Assembly (NCBI GenBank): GCA_002914805.1
Contig: JXTB01000098.1
Span: 362,991-426,990 of the forward strand
Length of the DNA stretch: 64,000 bases
Direction of reading: 5' to 3'
Source of the DNA: Parasponia andersonii
Taxonomy: Eukaryota; Streptophyta; Magnoliopsida; Rosales; Cannabaceae
Below the pieces are notes generated by a model. That model was not told the DNA's origin. It saw nothing but the letters and a program-made list of their open reading frames with translations, and did not search any database. The translations under genes were made by a program, and so were the position numbers. Of the stretch, positions 12,548 to 22,284 are shown piece by piece (positions within the stretch are counted from its first letter, which is position 1; every line of letters starts with the position of its first letter).

Positions 12548-13278
12548 TTTATAGGATATAGTAAAAGACATTTATGAGATGCATATGTTTATAGGATATG
12601 GTCAGATCTGTAATGAACGGAATGAAAAAAATTAATATTTTCCAATATAAATGAATTTAATTAACTATTGTACAATAATTGAACTGTAGTATTTTTTTTT
12701 TCTCTTTGAGTAGAGATATTATGTAAACAGTTTAAACAATTTTTAATTTAAAAACAAATCTAGTTTTGTACTAAAGGTAATCCCACTCAAGGTCATTTTA
12801 GTAATAAAAAATATTGAAAAGAACGGTGGGGAAAGTTGAAGGATGAGTGGTAATAGACTCCCAAAATAAAATTAAAATAGGATTTTATGACTTTTCTTTA
12901 CTAAATTTTCTCATATTTATATTTTTTTCCCCTTTCACAATCCACCATTTTTATTGTTTTGAGTTTAAAGGATGGGTATTTTGAGTGTCATTTTTTATTA
13001 AATAAGATAGATGAGAGAAATTTGTATTAATTTACTAATATAAATGAATATTTTCATCATTTATATAAACTAAAAGAATAGATTGAGTATTTCACCAAAA
13101 CGCAGGAATATTTTTTTTGTCTCTATTTGTTATAATTTGCACTCAGATTTATTCCTTACACTGCAATAACATAAGAAATTAGAAAAAAAATTTAATTGTG
13201 TGAAAAATTCATAAATACATCTCATTTTAATGGAAGTTACATTTTTCAATTGTATATCAATTTTGACTAAATAAGATA
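12319..13278. other. Intergenic DNA with a TA microsatellite and a partial repeat of AMT 3' flank
   Basis: Contains a long (TA)n run at 12511-12544. At about 13075-13270 it partly repeats the 3' flank found at 13540-13620 (both have TTTCACCA near GGAATATT followed by a TTATTTATAA or TTGTTATAA block). No gene is seen. Confidence 0.55.
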
Positions 13279-13461
13279 GAGAAGAATGCTAGCAATATTC
13301 TCTTTTACATACTCTTTTGTATTCTTTCAATCTCACTGTATGACACATAGATTCTACTATGATTATTAAAATACTAAACTGAATAGTGAAATCCATTTGT
13401 CAGGTAGTAAAACTAGATTATGTAAAAGAGAACGAGAAATAAAATGCATTTAGCACTTCTC
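13279..13461. mobile_element. Short MITE inserted in the right duplication arm
   Basis: Ends are inverted (GAGAAGAATGCTAGCA on the left; reversed right end GAGAAGTGCTAAATGC). TA lies on both sides. The matching place in the left arm (about 7425-7435) has no such block: its flanks are continuous there, giving a natural empty site. Non-coding, about 183 bp. Confidence 0.7.
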
Positions 13462-15088
13462 TATAAGAGATGACATAATTTTGTATTGATGTACTAGTCT
13501 AAATGAATAATTTTTTTCTCTTCTTTTTTCGAAAGCTGAGGCAATGGATCGAGCATTTCACCATGAAATATGGAATATTGTTATTATCCCTTATTTATAA
13601 TAATCTACAGTCGAGTTTATTCTTTACCCATAGATCAATGACATGGGGAAATAAAACAAGAAAATAATTATGTAAAAAGCTAATGTCATATTATGGTAAT
13701 TTTTGACGTAGATACAACTTACATCAATAGATATAATCCATAAGAATGTTGATGATCTCCTTTGAGTCACTATTGCTGATCTGCATAGGTGTATAATCCC
13801 CAAACTGAGCATGGTTTTCTTGGAACCGATTGCTAGAGAGATCCTCAAAGCTTGCAATTTCTTCATCGTTGGAGATTCTCAAGATTCTAAGCTTGTGTAG
13901 AATCCAGAAAAGTGGGTCACACTAACCCAGCCCACAATCGCTAGTAGTTCAACCACTTGGGCTCCAAGTAGATCCCAGCCTCCGCCCATTAAGAGTCCAA
14001 AAGGCCTACTTAGCACACTTTCACCCGGACTATTGTAGGCTTGAATGACGAATTTTTCCTTAGCAAACAACCCAGTGAATATCAAGCCCAAAGCACCACG
14101 CCAACAGTATAGTTGGGCTGCTTCAAATGGGTCGTCAAATCGGAGTCGCAAGACAAAATGATTGAGCCCAATCAAAACAAAGGCAACCGAAAGACCACAA
14201 ACAACTGCAGCCCATGGCTCCACCACAGAACAACCTGATGGGATCGCTGCAATGCCACCAACAAGTCCAATAAAGCCATCCAATTCATCCCAATGGCCCA
14301 CTAAAAGCCATTGGCCTAAAAGGGTGACAATTCCTGCAGTTGAGATGGCGAGCATAGAAACCGTAGCACTCCGGCCCAACATAATCCAATTACCTTGATT
14401 TTGTTGTGCTTGCGTAGGTCTCAAAACTATTAGCAAAGCAGCTCAGGTTGTGCCCGAACCAAACAAACAACAACACTAAGAGGCCGACGATTACCATCAT
14501 GGCTCTGGCACCCATCTTGGGCAAGGCCTCTCGAGAAGTATTGAGCTGGCCCATTACCCTTGGGCCACCAATGAAGGAGCCCAGAATTCCAGCAATACCA
14601 CCCACCAAATGGACAACACCAGAACCAGCAAAATCAATTGCACCGGAACCGAAGAGCAACCGAGTCGAGCTCGGACTGAGCCAGCCATGAGACGACCAAA
14701 CCCAGTGGGCCACCAGAGAACACGAGGTGAGAACCGAACCGGGTTCTCCCGACGAGCAAGGTGTTGGTTATACCGGCGGTGGATACTGCGAAAGTCCATT
14801 GGGAAAGAAAGAAGCTACTCATCATGGTGGAGTCATGATGAGCGGCATCAGTATTAAAGTAGGCACCGAATGAGAAAGAGAAGCCTAAGAAGTAAAAGAA
14901 AAGGCTTCCGGCGAAGGCGACAACGTTGGCGAGGATTATGTTCTTGGCTCGAATTGAACTCATGACGAAAGAGAGCTGCATGAGAAAAAGCAAGTAGTTT
15001 TCTTCCATAATATTGAGACAAAAGCCATGAGGACTATTTGGTACTAGTACATAAGATGATTGAGTATGTGTATATACATGAATGTATG

Positions 15089-15120
<32 letters not shown>

Positions 15121-15960
15121 CACGATACACTACTCAAAATCGGTATGTTCGGTGGAACAGTTTTTGTAGATATAAATGAATATGGGTAAGGTTATCAAAA
15201 AGAAAAAAAAAAAAAAGATTATGGGTATGTGAACTGTTGATTTTGCTAATTGCTATAGCCTATATTTTTAGAACTTAATAAACTTTTTTTGAAAAACGAT
15301 ATGCCATTTATTTGGCATGTAGATTTTTCGTATATATGTTTACCTCGTATTTTAGGACCTCATTGACCTATTAATGTTTTGTGGCGTGTAAATCTTTCAT
15401 TTATATCTCTTTTCGTTGTTCACTTCTAGTTTCAAAAGAGCAATTGATTTGACACATGAAAAGCCGAAAACATGAGTTCCTAGTTTAATAATTTCTATTG
15501 TTTTTAATTCATTTCTTGATACAAGACACAGGAAAATTGATTGGAATCGTAAATTTTATTATTTTATCTTATTTTCAAAAAATCTTATATTTCTAAGAAA
15601 TAGGTAGAAAAAACTCAGTTTCAACTACAACTTTCATATAAAGAAGAAGAAAAGAAAAAGAATATAAGCCATCTGATTATGTTGCCAAATTATGTAAAAA
15701 TACAGGGTACATTTGGTAATTCTATTTTACAAATTCAGAAAACTCTTTCTGAATTTGTAGAATAAAACTTAAATCCTATACCAAACATATTCATAGTGAC
15801 TCCTCTGTCTAAGATTATCTCATACTCTAATGTACTTATTTTTTGTCCGCTGAATTTTTGCAACTAATCAATTTTTACTGAGCACTGCTTCAATCTCTTT
15901 TAGAAATGATTTTAAATATCACATATCAAAAAGCTCGAGTTGAATTACTTATGAAGCTCC
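13462..15960 (-). repeat. Right arm of the inverted duplication carrying AMT1-like copy 2
   Basis: Reverse-complement partner of 2530-7480. Here the promoter flank (15009-15960) is still next to its gene, because the large LTR found in the left arm is absent. It includes a (TA)n tract at about 15085-15110 and a poly-A tract near 15205. The 3' flank continues past the MITE at 13279-13461 to about 13075. Confidence 0.85.
13724..15008 (-). pseudogene. AMT1-like ammonium transporter pseudogene, copy 2
   Basis: Starts MEENYLLFLMQLSF and carries SSIRAKN, SSFFLSQWTFAVSTAGIT, GSGAIDFAGSGVVHLVGG, GCSVVEPWAAVVCGL, FDDPFEAAQLY, GLIFTGLFAKEKFV and RPFGLLMGGGW, so most of an 11-helix AMT1 is traceable. 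Three frame changes break it (about 14700, around 14400 and near 13910). The FLTGIVYPVV segment is missing, and the first helix is shorter than in copy 4. The second pore histidine is tyrosine (QLYCWRG) while the first is kept (VVH). FNPG reads HNLS. It is less damaged than its inverted partner copy 1 and retains its 5' flank. It might be transcribed but cannot encode a complete transporter. Confidence 0.92.
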
Positions 15961-15984
15961 AATTCATTTACGCAATAGATCGTG

Positions 15985-16140
15985 GTGACTTTTTCAACTA
16001 CTAAAGCTGAGTTTATTGCTGCAACATCATGTTAATGTCAAGCTATTTGGTTACGCAGGTTACTTGAGGTTCTACACAACTAGCAGCAAGGTCCAACTTT
16101 GATCACTGGGACAATATATTTCTACCATGAGCCTTCAAAA
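15985..16140 (+). repeat. Ty1/copia RNase H fragment (fossil)
   Basis: Translated fragments resemble the copia RNase H region (STTKAEFIAATS followed by QAIWLRRLLEVLHN). It is a short, broken leftover with no LTR or other domain attached, sitting directly upstream of a foldback element. Old, judging by its truncation. Confidence 0.7.
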
Positions 16141-16144
16141 AATC

Positions 16145-16370
16145 AAAATGTTTAGAAAAATATCAGTTTTAATAAATATTTATAAAAAGACTATTTGCTT
16201 CAAAATTAGTATTTTTCGGTGATACTTGAAATATTCAGTTGGATTATTTTAGATAATCTATCTATTACTAGAAGTAACTAATCAAATTATTTCGGGTAAT
16301 TTGATAAGTTATCTCAAGTATATCACTAATTATTAAAAATAATATTTTTCTAAATATTTTAAAGATGATT
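16145..16370. mobile_element. Foldback MITE-like element (copy 1 of 2)
   Basis: Left TTTAGAAAAATATCAGTTTT and right AAAATAATATTTTTCTAAAT form long imperfect inverted repeats around a short centre. The same arm motif (TTTAGAAAAATATCATTTTT) bounds the foldback at 60245-60480. No coding capacity. Confidence 0.55.
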
Positions 16371-16493
16371 TTTTTCTAATTATATCCAGAAATTTTCAAA
16401 TAATTTTAAAATTCGAGATTTTTCAATATTTTAAACTTTTACTGTAAAAAATCTAATTTCTTCTAAAAATATAAGTGAAAATTATTCTAAACG

Positions 16494-17000
16494 GGCTCAT
16501 TCTCTCTCTTGGAAATAGAATTGAGCAACCTGTCCAAAACCAAAAAAAGAAAAAAAAAAACACAGAAAGAAATAGAACTTGACAACGAAAGGGTACATAA
16601 ATGAAAGAATTACACGACGCGAGCAATATTATTCTCTCGAGGAAATAAATGGCAAATCTTTTAAATTTCTTCTTTATTTTTTTCCTATATTAAAAAATAA
16701 AGGAGTTTTGGCGATATCCTATTCTGGTAATTAAATAAAAATAACGAGGCCGGTCAACAGCTGAAATACACACGAGTTCTGTTCCCTCCAAACATGATAA
16801 ATATACATACACACATAGAGGAATGTATATGTACCTACGATATATAAACACATATACATTACACATGCACAAACTAGCTTGACCTTGACGGCCTATATTA
16901 CTTAATATAATTATCTACGAATAGAATTGTTTCGTCTTTATATGTCTCTTAAACAACTTAAAAGTACTGTTTACTCGTCACTATGGCATTTCTCTCGATA
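16494..17000 (+). pseudogene. AMT1-like promoter and start-codon remnant
   Basis: Aligns with 49117-49640, the 5' flank and first codons of the open transporter copy 4. Shared landmarks are CTCTCTCTTGGAAATAGAA, GAACTTGACAACGAAAGGGT, ATTCTCTCGAGGAAATAAA, a GATATATAAAC TATA-like box (16839-16849; 49484-49493 in copy 4), AAACTAGCTTGACCTTGA, and finally ATGGCATTTCT (16983), which gives MAFLSI. After about seven codons the similarity stops and no transporter body follows. It is a duplicated promoter that has lost its gene. Whether it drives a transcript from what follows is unknown. Confidence 0.85.
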
Positions 17001-17024
17001 ATTAAAATACTGCTCTTTATACGT

Positions 17025-17200
17025 CTCACTATCTTACTTTCCCTTTTTTTCTTTTAGCGACATTCAATATTCAATGTTCTCTCTCCTTCGCTTTCTGATC
17101 TTCCTCTTCTGAGAAGACATTAATTCCCATTCTTTCGTTAGTAAATTAAATAGCCAAATAAGGACTTCACTCATTCATCCTCGTAATCTCATCTGAGTAC
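17025..17200 (+). repeat. Direct repeat unit, copy 1 (partner at 18345-18490)
   Basis: Shares CTTACTTTCCC, CTCTCCTTCGCTT, CATTCTTTC and TTAGTAAATTAAATAGC, then ACTTCACTCAT, with 18345-18490. Similarity stops exactly where the TAGTGCTGTCAAA end of the next element begins. Non-coding as far as seen. Confidence 0.7.
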
Positions 17201-17470
17201 TAGTGCTGTCAAACGTGCTGGTACGACTCATTTATATTAAGGACAAACATGCTTTTATATTATGCCAGATAGAATTCACATTTTTAGTCGTGTTGTACCA
17301 TGTTTAAAGTTTAAAATTATTAGTTCCTTATGTACAACCCATTGGCCTATATTTTAATGTGTCGTATTATACTATATTTTGTGCCATACTATATTTTGTG
17401 CCATACTGTCTCAGCTCATATATTTAGACATGTATCTAGACGTATCAGTCTATTTTGGTCCAAAGTAACT
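17201..17470. mobile_element. Fragment of the hAT-like family seen at 10881
   Basis: Begins TAGTGCTGTCAAACGTGCTGGTA, close to the right end of the 10881-12235 element reversed (TAGTGGTGTCAAAATAGACTGGTA), and has similar GTCGTGTTGTACC-like subterminal motifs. A matching second end and target duplication were not found, so it is probably truncated; similar motifs continue weakly to about 17850. Confidence 0.45.
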
Positions 17471-18344
17471 CATTTGGTTGATAAGTTATATTAATTGTAG
17501 TTGTCATTTTTATAATTTTATCTCTTTCCAAGTTATTCAAATATATACAAAAAAAAAAATACTAAACAATATAATACTTTTTCATCCTGAACAAGAAATA
17601 ATCAAATTTGAGAAATATTTGTATATCATAATTGATTATGTATGTATCTCCTAATTAGATTAGTATTTGTCTATTAGAAAATTTATTCATAATAATGCAC
17701 ATATGTATAACGTGCTAACGTGTCATGCTCTGCATATTATACTTAATTTATGAGTTTAGTATGATCTGTATTTTGACGTATCGTACTATATTATGTTTTA
17801 ATTATTCTGTATCGCAATGCTGCAATACTGTATTAATGGGTTGGCCCAACTCTCTTAATAGCTCTACCAACATTATTATAATCATTTTCATTCATGTTAT
17901 ATATCCAAAGTGTCAATATCAATTCTGATATCAAGATTTGATATTACATATAATATCGACATGACAATCTCGATATCGAAGGTATTATAGAAAATTATCA
18001 AATTTGAAATAAATTTTAGAAAATGCTAAACCTATTGATATTGTACATAATTTATATTAGTATTTATTAAAAAATTTTAATATTTTCACATATATGACAA
18101 TAAAATATGCATATATAGTGGAAAAAATGATAGAATTTTATTTATAGAACAATTTTAAAATTAGAATGCATATCACAATAGTTTATTGAATATATTTCAT
18201 ATTAATATCTTATAAATTATAACTAGTTCTAAACTACAATAAAAATAATTAAAAATCAATGATAATGTAGAAATTTTAAATTTATTTGATAGGAAGCATT
18301 TCTAAGGGACGACGTCTAAGGGAAATTCTGTCTCGGTCTAAATA
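17471..18344. other. AT-rich intergenic DNA
   Basis: No gene seen. Short GATATCGA/GATATCAA-type palindromic strings occur around 17915-17985. Weak similarity to the hAT-like subterminal motifs persists to about 17850. Confidence 0.5.
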
Positions 18345-18490
18345 ATGTCTTACTTTCCCTTCGTATCTTTTAGCCGCATTCAATTTTCTGTCTCCTTCGC
18401 TTCCTCTTCTGAACGGACATTTTGCCATTCTTTCATTAGTAAATTAAATAGCAACTTCACTCATCTATTCTCGTATTCTCATCACCCCAG
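18345..18490 (+). repeat. Direct repeat unit, copy 2 (partner at 17025-17200)
   Basis: Second copy of the block described at 17025-17200, without the transposon end that follows the first copy. Downstream (18600-18733) lies AT-rich DNA with a poly-T run at about 18622-18632 that could be the reversed tail of a retroposon, not firm enough to call. Confidence 0.7.
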
Positions 18491-18733
18491 CATCAGAACC
18501 GTTTACAGTCTTTTCATATGCACAAATCTGAGACCAAAATATCCTTTCATCATATGCCATAAATTCCATTATACACACACGCATACATATAATATCTATA
18601 CTCACATCCATTGATATATTATTTTTTTTTTGAGAGAAAATGGAGAAAATCTTTATTATGACTAATCATTTGCAATACAATCAAGGACTTCCTCGTAGAC
18701 AACACAAGCAACAAACCCCGACCAAAGACGTAA

Positions 18734-19055
18734 TGTCACGACCAAAAGTTTATAATCGTGATTTTTAGTAATTTTAGACGAAAGAATAATTAAATATTAG
18801 TTTTATAAAATTCAAAAAAAATTAGATATTAAATAATTTCGTTTTAGTCCTCAAATTATTATGATTTTTATAATAATTAAAATTCTTATTACTTAGCAAT
18901 CTCATTTGGATACTCGTTGAGAAATCATAAGTTTTTGGTAAATTGAATTAAACTAAAAACTTTAGTCCAATGTTTAAAATAATTTACAAAAAATTAAGTT
19001 TTCAAATTAATAATAAAACTATCATCGTACATCTACTTAATAGATTTACTAACGC
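18734..19055 (+). mobile_element. Truncated LTR fossil, TGTCACGACC family
   Basis: Starts TGTCACGACCAAAAG, like the 5' ends at 22285 and 41318, and follows the AT-rich first part of that family. It breaks off where a plastid-like rDNA fragment begins. Broken and partial; age is older than copies B, C and D by appearance. Confidence 0.6.
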
Positions 19056-19245
19056 TCTTAAGGAAGATCAGACTATTATCCTTAGAGTAACTTTTATCTG
19101 TTGAGCAATGGCTCTTCCACTCGGCACGNNNNNNNNNNNNNNNNNNNNNNNNNNNNNNNNNNNNNNNNNNNNNNNNNNNCACGCCTCCGTTACCTTTTGG
19201 GAGGCCTATGTCCCATAGAAACCGTCTACCTAATACTGTTCCTTG
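19056..19245 (-). pseudogene. Nuclear copy of plastid 23S rDNA (NUPT fragment)
   Basis: Reverse-complemented, the bases right of the N run read as the plastid 23S region around AGGCCTCCCAAAAGGTAACG, and those left of it as the region around GATAAAAGTTACTCTA, with GTGCCGAGTGGAAG before it and CTGATCTTCC after it. In plastid 23S these two parts lie in this order with well over 51 bases between them. Differences from the functional sequence that I remember are mainly C-to-T or G-to-A (for example GGATAACAGG is AGGATAATAG here), the decay expected for methylated nuclear organelle DNA. It is not a working rRNA. The ends of the insert are approximate. Confidence 0.85.
19129..19179. other. Assembly gap (51 N) inside the plastid-derived fragment
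   Basis: Run of N flanked on both sides by plastid 23S-like sequence. Organelle-like reads are a common cause of local assembly failure. Confidence 0.95.
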
Positions 19246-19637
19246 GCCCGTATGTTCTATATACTAAGTGTGTCTAAGCACCTCATGGTTCATCTTTTTT
19301 TCCCCCTGTTATATCCTTAGCTTTTTTTACGTTTGTCTTATTGAATTTCAATATAATAAAGTAACTTATTTGTTTTATAGGGATTTAACACAGACTTTAA
19401 TATTTCTTTCCTTATATGTCCTGAAAAAAAAAGGTTAATTTGGTAATTTTACTTCCATGAAAAGAACTGAAAGGTTTTTTTTTATACATTTGGCTGCAAA
19501 AACGATATGTGTATCATACATTATTTGAATTCTGAAGCCCATGTGCTACTTTTAATGACTGGTCCAATGTTCAAGCCCACTTTATCTAAGATCAGTTTTT
19601 AGTGGCTATTGAAGAATGCACGGAAATTAACGTAGAG
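19246..19637. other. Intergenic DNA between plastid fragment and MULE-like element
   Basis: AT-rich with homopolymer runs; no gene, RNA or repeat end recognised. Confidence 0.5.
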
Positions 19638-20169
19638 GGAGTGTTTTGGCCTATTTTAACTTTTCTACGAGTATTTTTGAAAATTTCTTTTCTAAGAGTA
19701 CCCATTTGATGAAAAGTCTAAAATACTCTCAGTTTTCAACATTGACTGTACTGACTAAATTGGGTTTTTATTCATTTTGGCTAATTTTTCTTTTTTTTTT
19801 TTTTTTCCCACGAAAAATGATTCTCAACTCACCCATTTACCCTTATTTTCGGCGATTGAAACCTAGAGAAGAGTGGTGAAGAAATCGTCGCTTTCAATTC
19901 TCCCATTTTTCCTTATTTTTGGTGAACAAACCTAGTCCAAAAACCCAACTGCCGAGCTCAACCCGGGGTAGAAGAAAAAAGTTGAGGAGGCTAGAATTGA
20001 GACCTCGCCTACCCCGGCAGTGAAGACGACAGGGAAGAAGACAACATTGAAGAAGTGAAAGAAAAATCTTAAAAGGGCAACGACAAAGGAGTCCATCCCC
20101 AGCACACTCAGCAGCAAAAGACATGGATGGATCCGTTACACTTAGAACATATGGACAACGTGGCTGATT

Positions 20170-20394
20170 CTAATTCTGTTGCATTAGTATCCCTTGAATT
20201 GTTATTGGCTCATCAATTACATGTATTAAAAAAGGATACGTCTTGTCTACTTCATTCTTCTTGAGTTCCAAATAAACTTTAATAGAAAAATCATTAACAA
20301 TCTTATCAACGACATATTTCATCTTGATGGTATGGGTTTTAGGTCTTAACAAAATTTCTAACAACCTAGTGTGAGTTGTTCCGTTAGGAACCAA
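20170..20394 (-). pseudogene. MULE transposase N-terminal fragment (possible)
   Basis: 74 residues: MVPNGTTHTRLLEILLRPKT, then TIKMKYVV, a DFSIKVYLELKKNEVDK stretch, and PFLIHVID. The pattern of an initial shallow motif, KMKY, then D-x-S/D-x-K-x-Y-L and a final P-hydrophobic-V segment is what I recall for the N-terminal domain of plant MULE proteins, before the zinc-finger and DDE parts. Neither of those is present. The frame lies inside long inverted ends, which supports the reading. It cannot be a working transposase. Alternative: chance similarity of a short frame. Confidence 0.4.
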
Positions 20395-20534
20395 AATATT
20401 CGTTGTCTCCGTGTTATGATATATGTTATTATCATCCTACTTACCATTGTAATTCACAAAAACAACAACGCTGCCACAAAAACAATGTTTGTAATAATTA
20501 GCCAATAATTTTTGGTACACCATTTTACAATGTT

Positions 20535-20900
20535 TATAATAATGTCAATATTTAATCTGTCTACTAGTCACAAAATGTTCCACTGAGTAACAAAGTTGTG
20601 ACTCATAGTCACATATACATAATAGTTAAATAAATTGTGCCACCCTAACACAAATCATCGCAGATATGGAACAAATAAAGTTTACCATCAAACAGAGCAA
20701 ATTTATCCAACACGAAATACAATTTCACAATGTTCGTAAATTATATTCTCTATCAATCACAAAATGTTCGATTGAGTAATAAAATTTTGACACATGATCA
20801 CAAATGCATAATAGTTAAAATCCCAACCTTAATACTGCATTTAAAGAAATTGTGCCATCTTGTCACAAAAAATCGTAGATCTGGAACAGGTATAGACTTC
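20535..20900. repeat. Tandem duplication, unit about 185-215 bp
   Basis: CACAAAATGTTC, GAGTAA, CACATA/CACAAATG, CATAATAGTTAAA, AAATTGTGCCA and ATCGYAGAT-TGGAACA occur in the same order at 20570-20670 and 20758-20890. This is a two-copy tandem array inside the MULE-like element. Confidence 0.7.
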
Positions 20901-21029
20901 CAAACTGAAGTCTTCAATACAATGTTTAAACCTCCTTCTTCACTAGATCCATATCATCAAAACCTACTTATTGAACCTCTCATACATATAACAAAAACAT
21001 ACCTTCTTCGTCCAAATAGAATAGTCCTG

Positions 21030-21265
21030 GAATGGAGTTGTGGTGGTCTGAAAGAAGCTGAAAAAAATGGAGTTGTGGAGGTCGGAAAGAGGCTGAAAAA
21101 ATAGAGATGTGGAGGTCAGAAAGAAGCTGAAAAAAATGGAGTTGTGAAGGTTGGAAAGAGGCTGAAAAAATAGAGATGTGGAGGTCAGAAAGAAGCTGAA
21201 AAAATGGACCTGCGGTGGTCAGAAAGAAATTGAAAAAAATAGAGCTGTGGTGGTCGAAAAGAGAT
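21030..21265. repeat. Tandem minisatellite, about 35-bp unit, seven copies
   Basis: The unit is roughly GGAGTTGTGGAGGTC followed by GGAAAGAGGCTGAAAAAAT. Units alternate between two variants (TGGAGTTGTGG and TAGAGATGTGG), giving a dimer of about 69 bp. A minus-strand frame (20980-21366) runs through it and therefore shows periodic FFQLLSD/IFSASF peptides; I regard this frame as a by-product of the repeat. Confidence 0.8.
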
Positions 21266-21648
21266 GAGCGGAGTATGAAGTAGGTCAAAAATGGACCTGC
21301 CTTGCGAGCTACTATAACTAGTATGGAGCGCCCAGATCCATCGGAGGAGCAATCCAGATTCGTCAAAAAGAGAGTTGCATTTGTGTTTGTGTTGCTGTTT
21401 AAAGAAAAGACAAAAACAATGTGAAGTAATGGCTTCGTTGCAACATTTTCTCTTTGAAAGGACTGATGGTGTAATGATTCCGTACGTTTGAGAGGAAAAT
21501 TTAGAGAAAGGTAACGAAAGGGAGGGAACTGTGTTCACAAGGGTGGTCTAGGAATGTGAAAACTTCCTGTCTCCGAAAACTCATACAAATGTAATAAATT
21601 AATCTTAAAAGAAATTTTCAAAAACGCTGCTAGAAAAGTAAACACTCC

Positions 21649-22284
21649 TATCCACCTTAATTTCCCTTCATCATTTCGTTAGTGTCCCAGTTTGTATTAT
21701 ACCTTTTTCTTCTCATTTTGCATTCAGAGAAAGTTGGCGGTGGGTGGCTGCGCTAAGGAGTTATTAAAAGACAGTGGTGATGAGGGTTGGTATCTATGTT
21801 CATGCATATTGTGTGGGTTCCATACCCATATGTGCGACAAATTGGAAGGAGCCCTCAATATTCCCTTTTGTATGAACCTTCTCACTTCTCTTTTTTTACC
21901 GTTTTGTGGTGGCTATTGAAGAAAACAATTCATTATTTGGTTTTAGCAGTGGACGGTAGAATGATCTTTGGCTTTACAGTTTTTTATTAGAGGAAGAGAT
22001 GATGTGGGTGACTAGGGCTCATATATATGCTTATTCATTTAGAGACTTGATTTTTATACTATACTAAAAGCACCAGAAAATATACAAATATAACACTTCC
22101 TTTCGTCGATTTTGCTGGTGGTGTCAGCTCTGTTCATTCATGTTCTGTTCTAGTAATTCTCGTTAATTTTTTTTCTCCTCAATTTTTTTTTTTCCCTTTC
22201 CTTTTCCTTTTTAATTTTTCTGAACAGAACCTAAGTGCAATGTTGTTCGAGAATAATTTGTTTCTTAGAGTCTTTTAATGTTTT
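21649..22284. other. Intergenic DNA without a supported gene
   Basis: Two short overlapping frames (21692-21919, 21787-21990) show no family resemblance. No RNA or element ends recognised. Confidence 0.5.

Larger units (their letters stand above)
19638..21648 (-). mobile_element. MULE-like element with long terminal inverted repeats
   Basis: The left end reads GGAGTGTTTTGG and then TTTTCTACGAGTATTTTTGA and AAATTTCTTTT. The right end reversed reads GGAGTGTTTACTTTTCTAGC, then GTTTTTGAAAATTTCTTTT, giving inverted repeats of about 50 bp with one small length difference. Inside, on the minus strand, is a frame resembling the N-terminal region of plant Mutator-like transposases (20170-20394). There is no catalytic transposase region, so the element is a deletion derivative. 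I could not find a convincing 9-bp target duplication. Tandem repeats fill part of the interior. Confidence 0.65.

Noticed and set aside
12500-12550. (TA)n tracts here and at about 15085, 35599, 59981 and 62051
   Set aside because: Ordinary plant microsatellites; no evidence for a special role.
19056-19245. Functional rRNA gene
   Set aside because: Only a short part of 23S is present and it has many changes, so it is a decayed organelle-derived insert.
20980-21366. 128-residue periodic protein on the minus strand
   Set aside because: The periodic peptide follows from a 35-bp DNA minisatellite. No start context, domain or conservation supports a gene.
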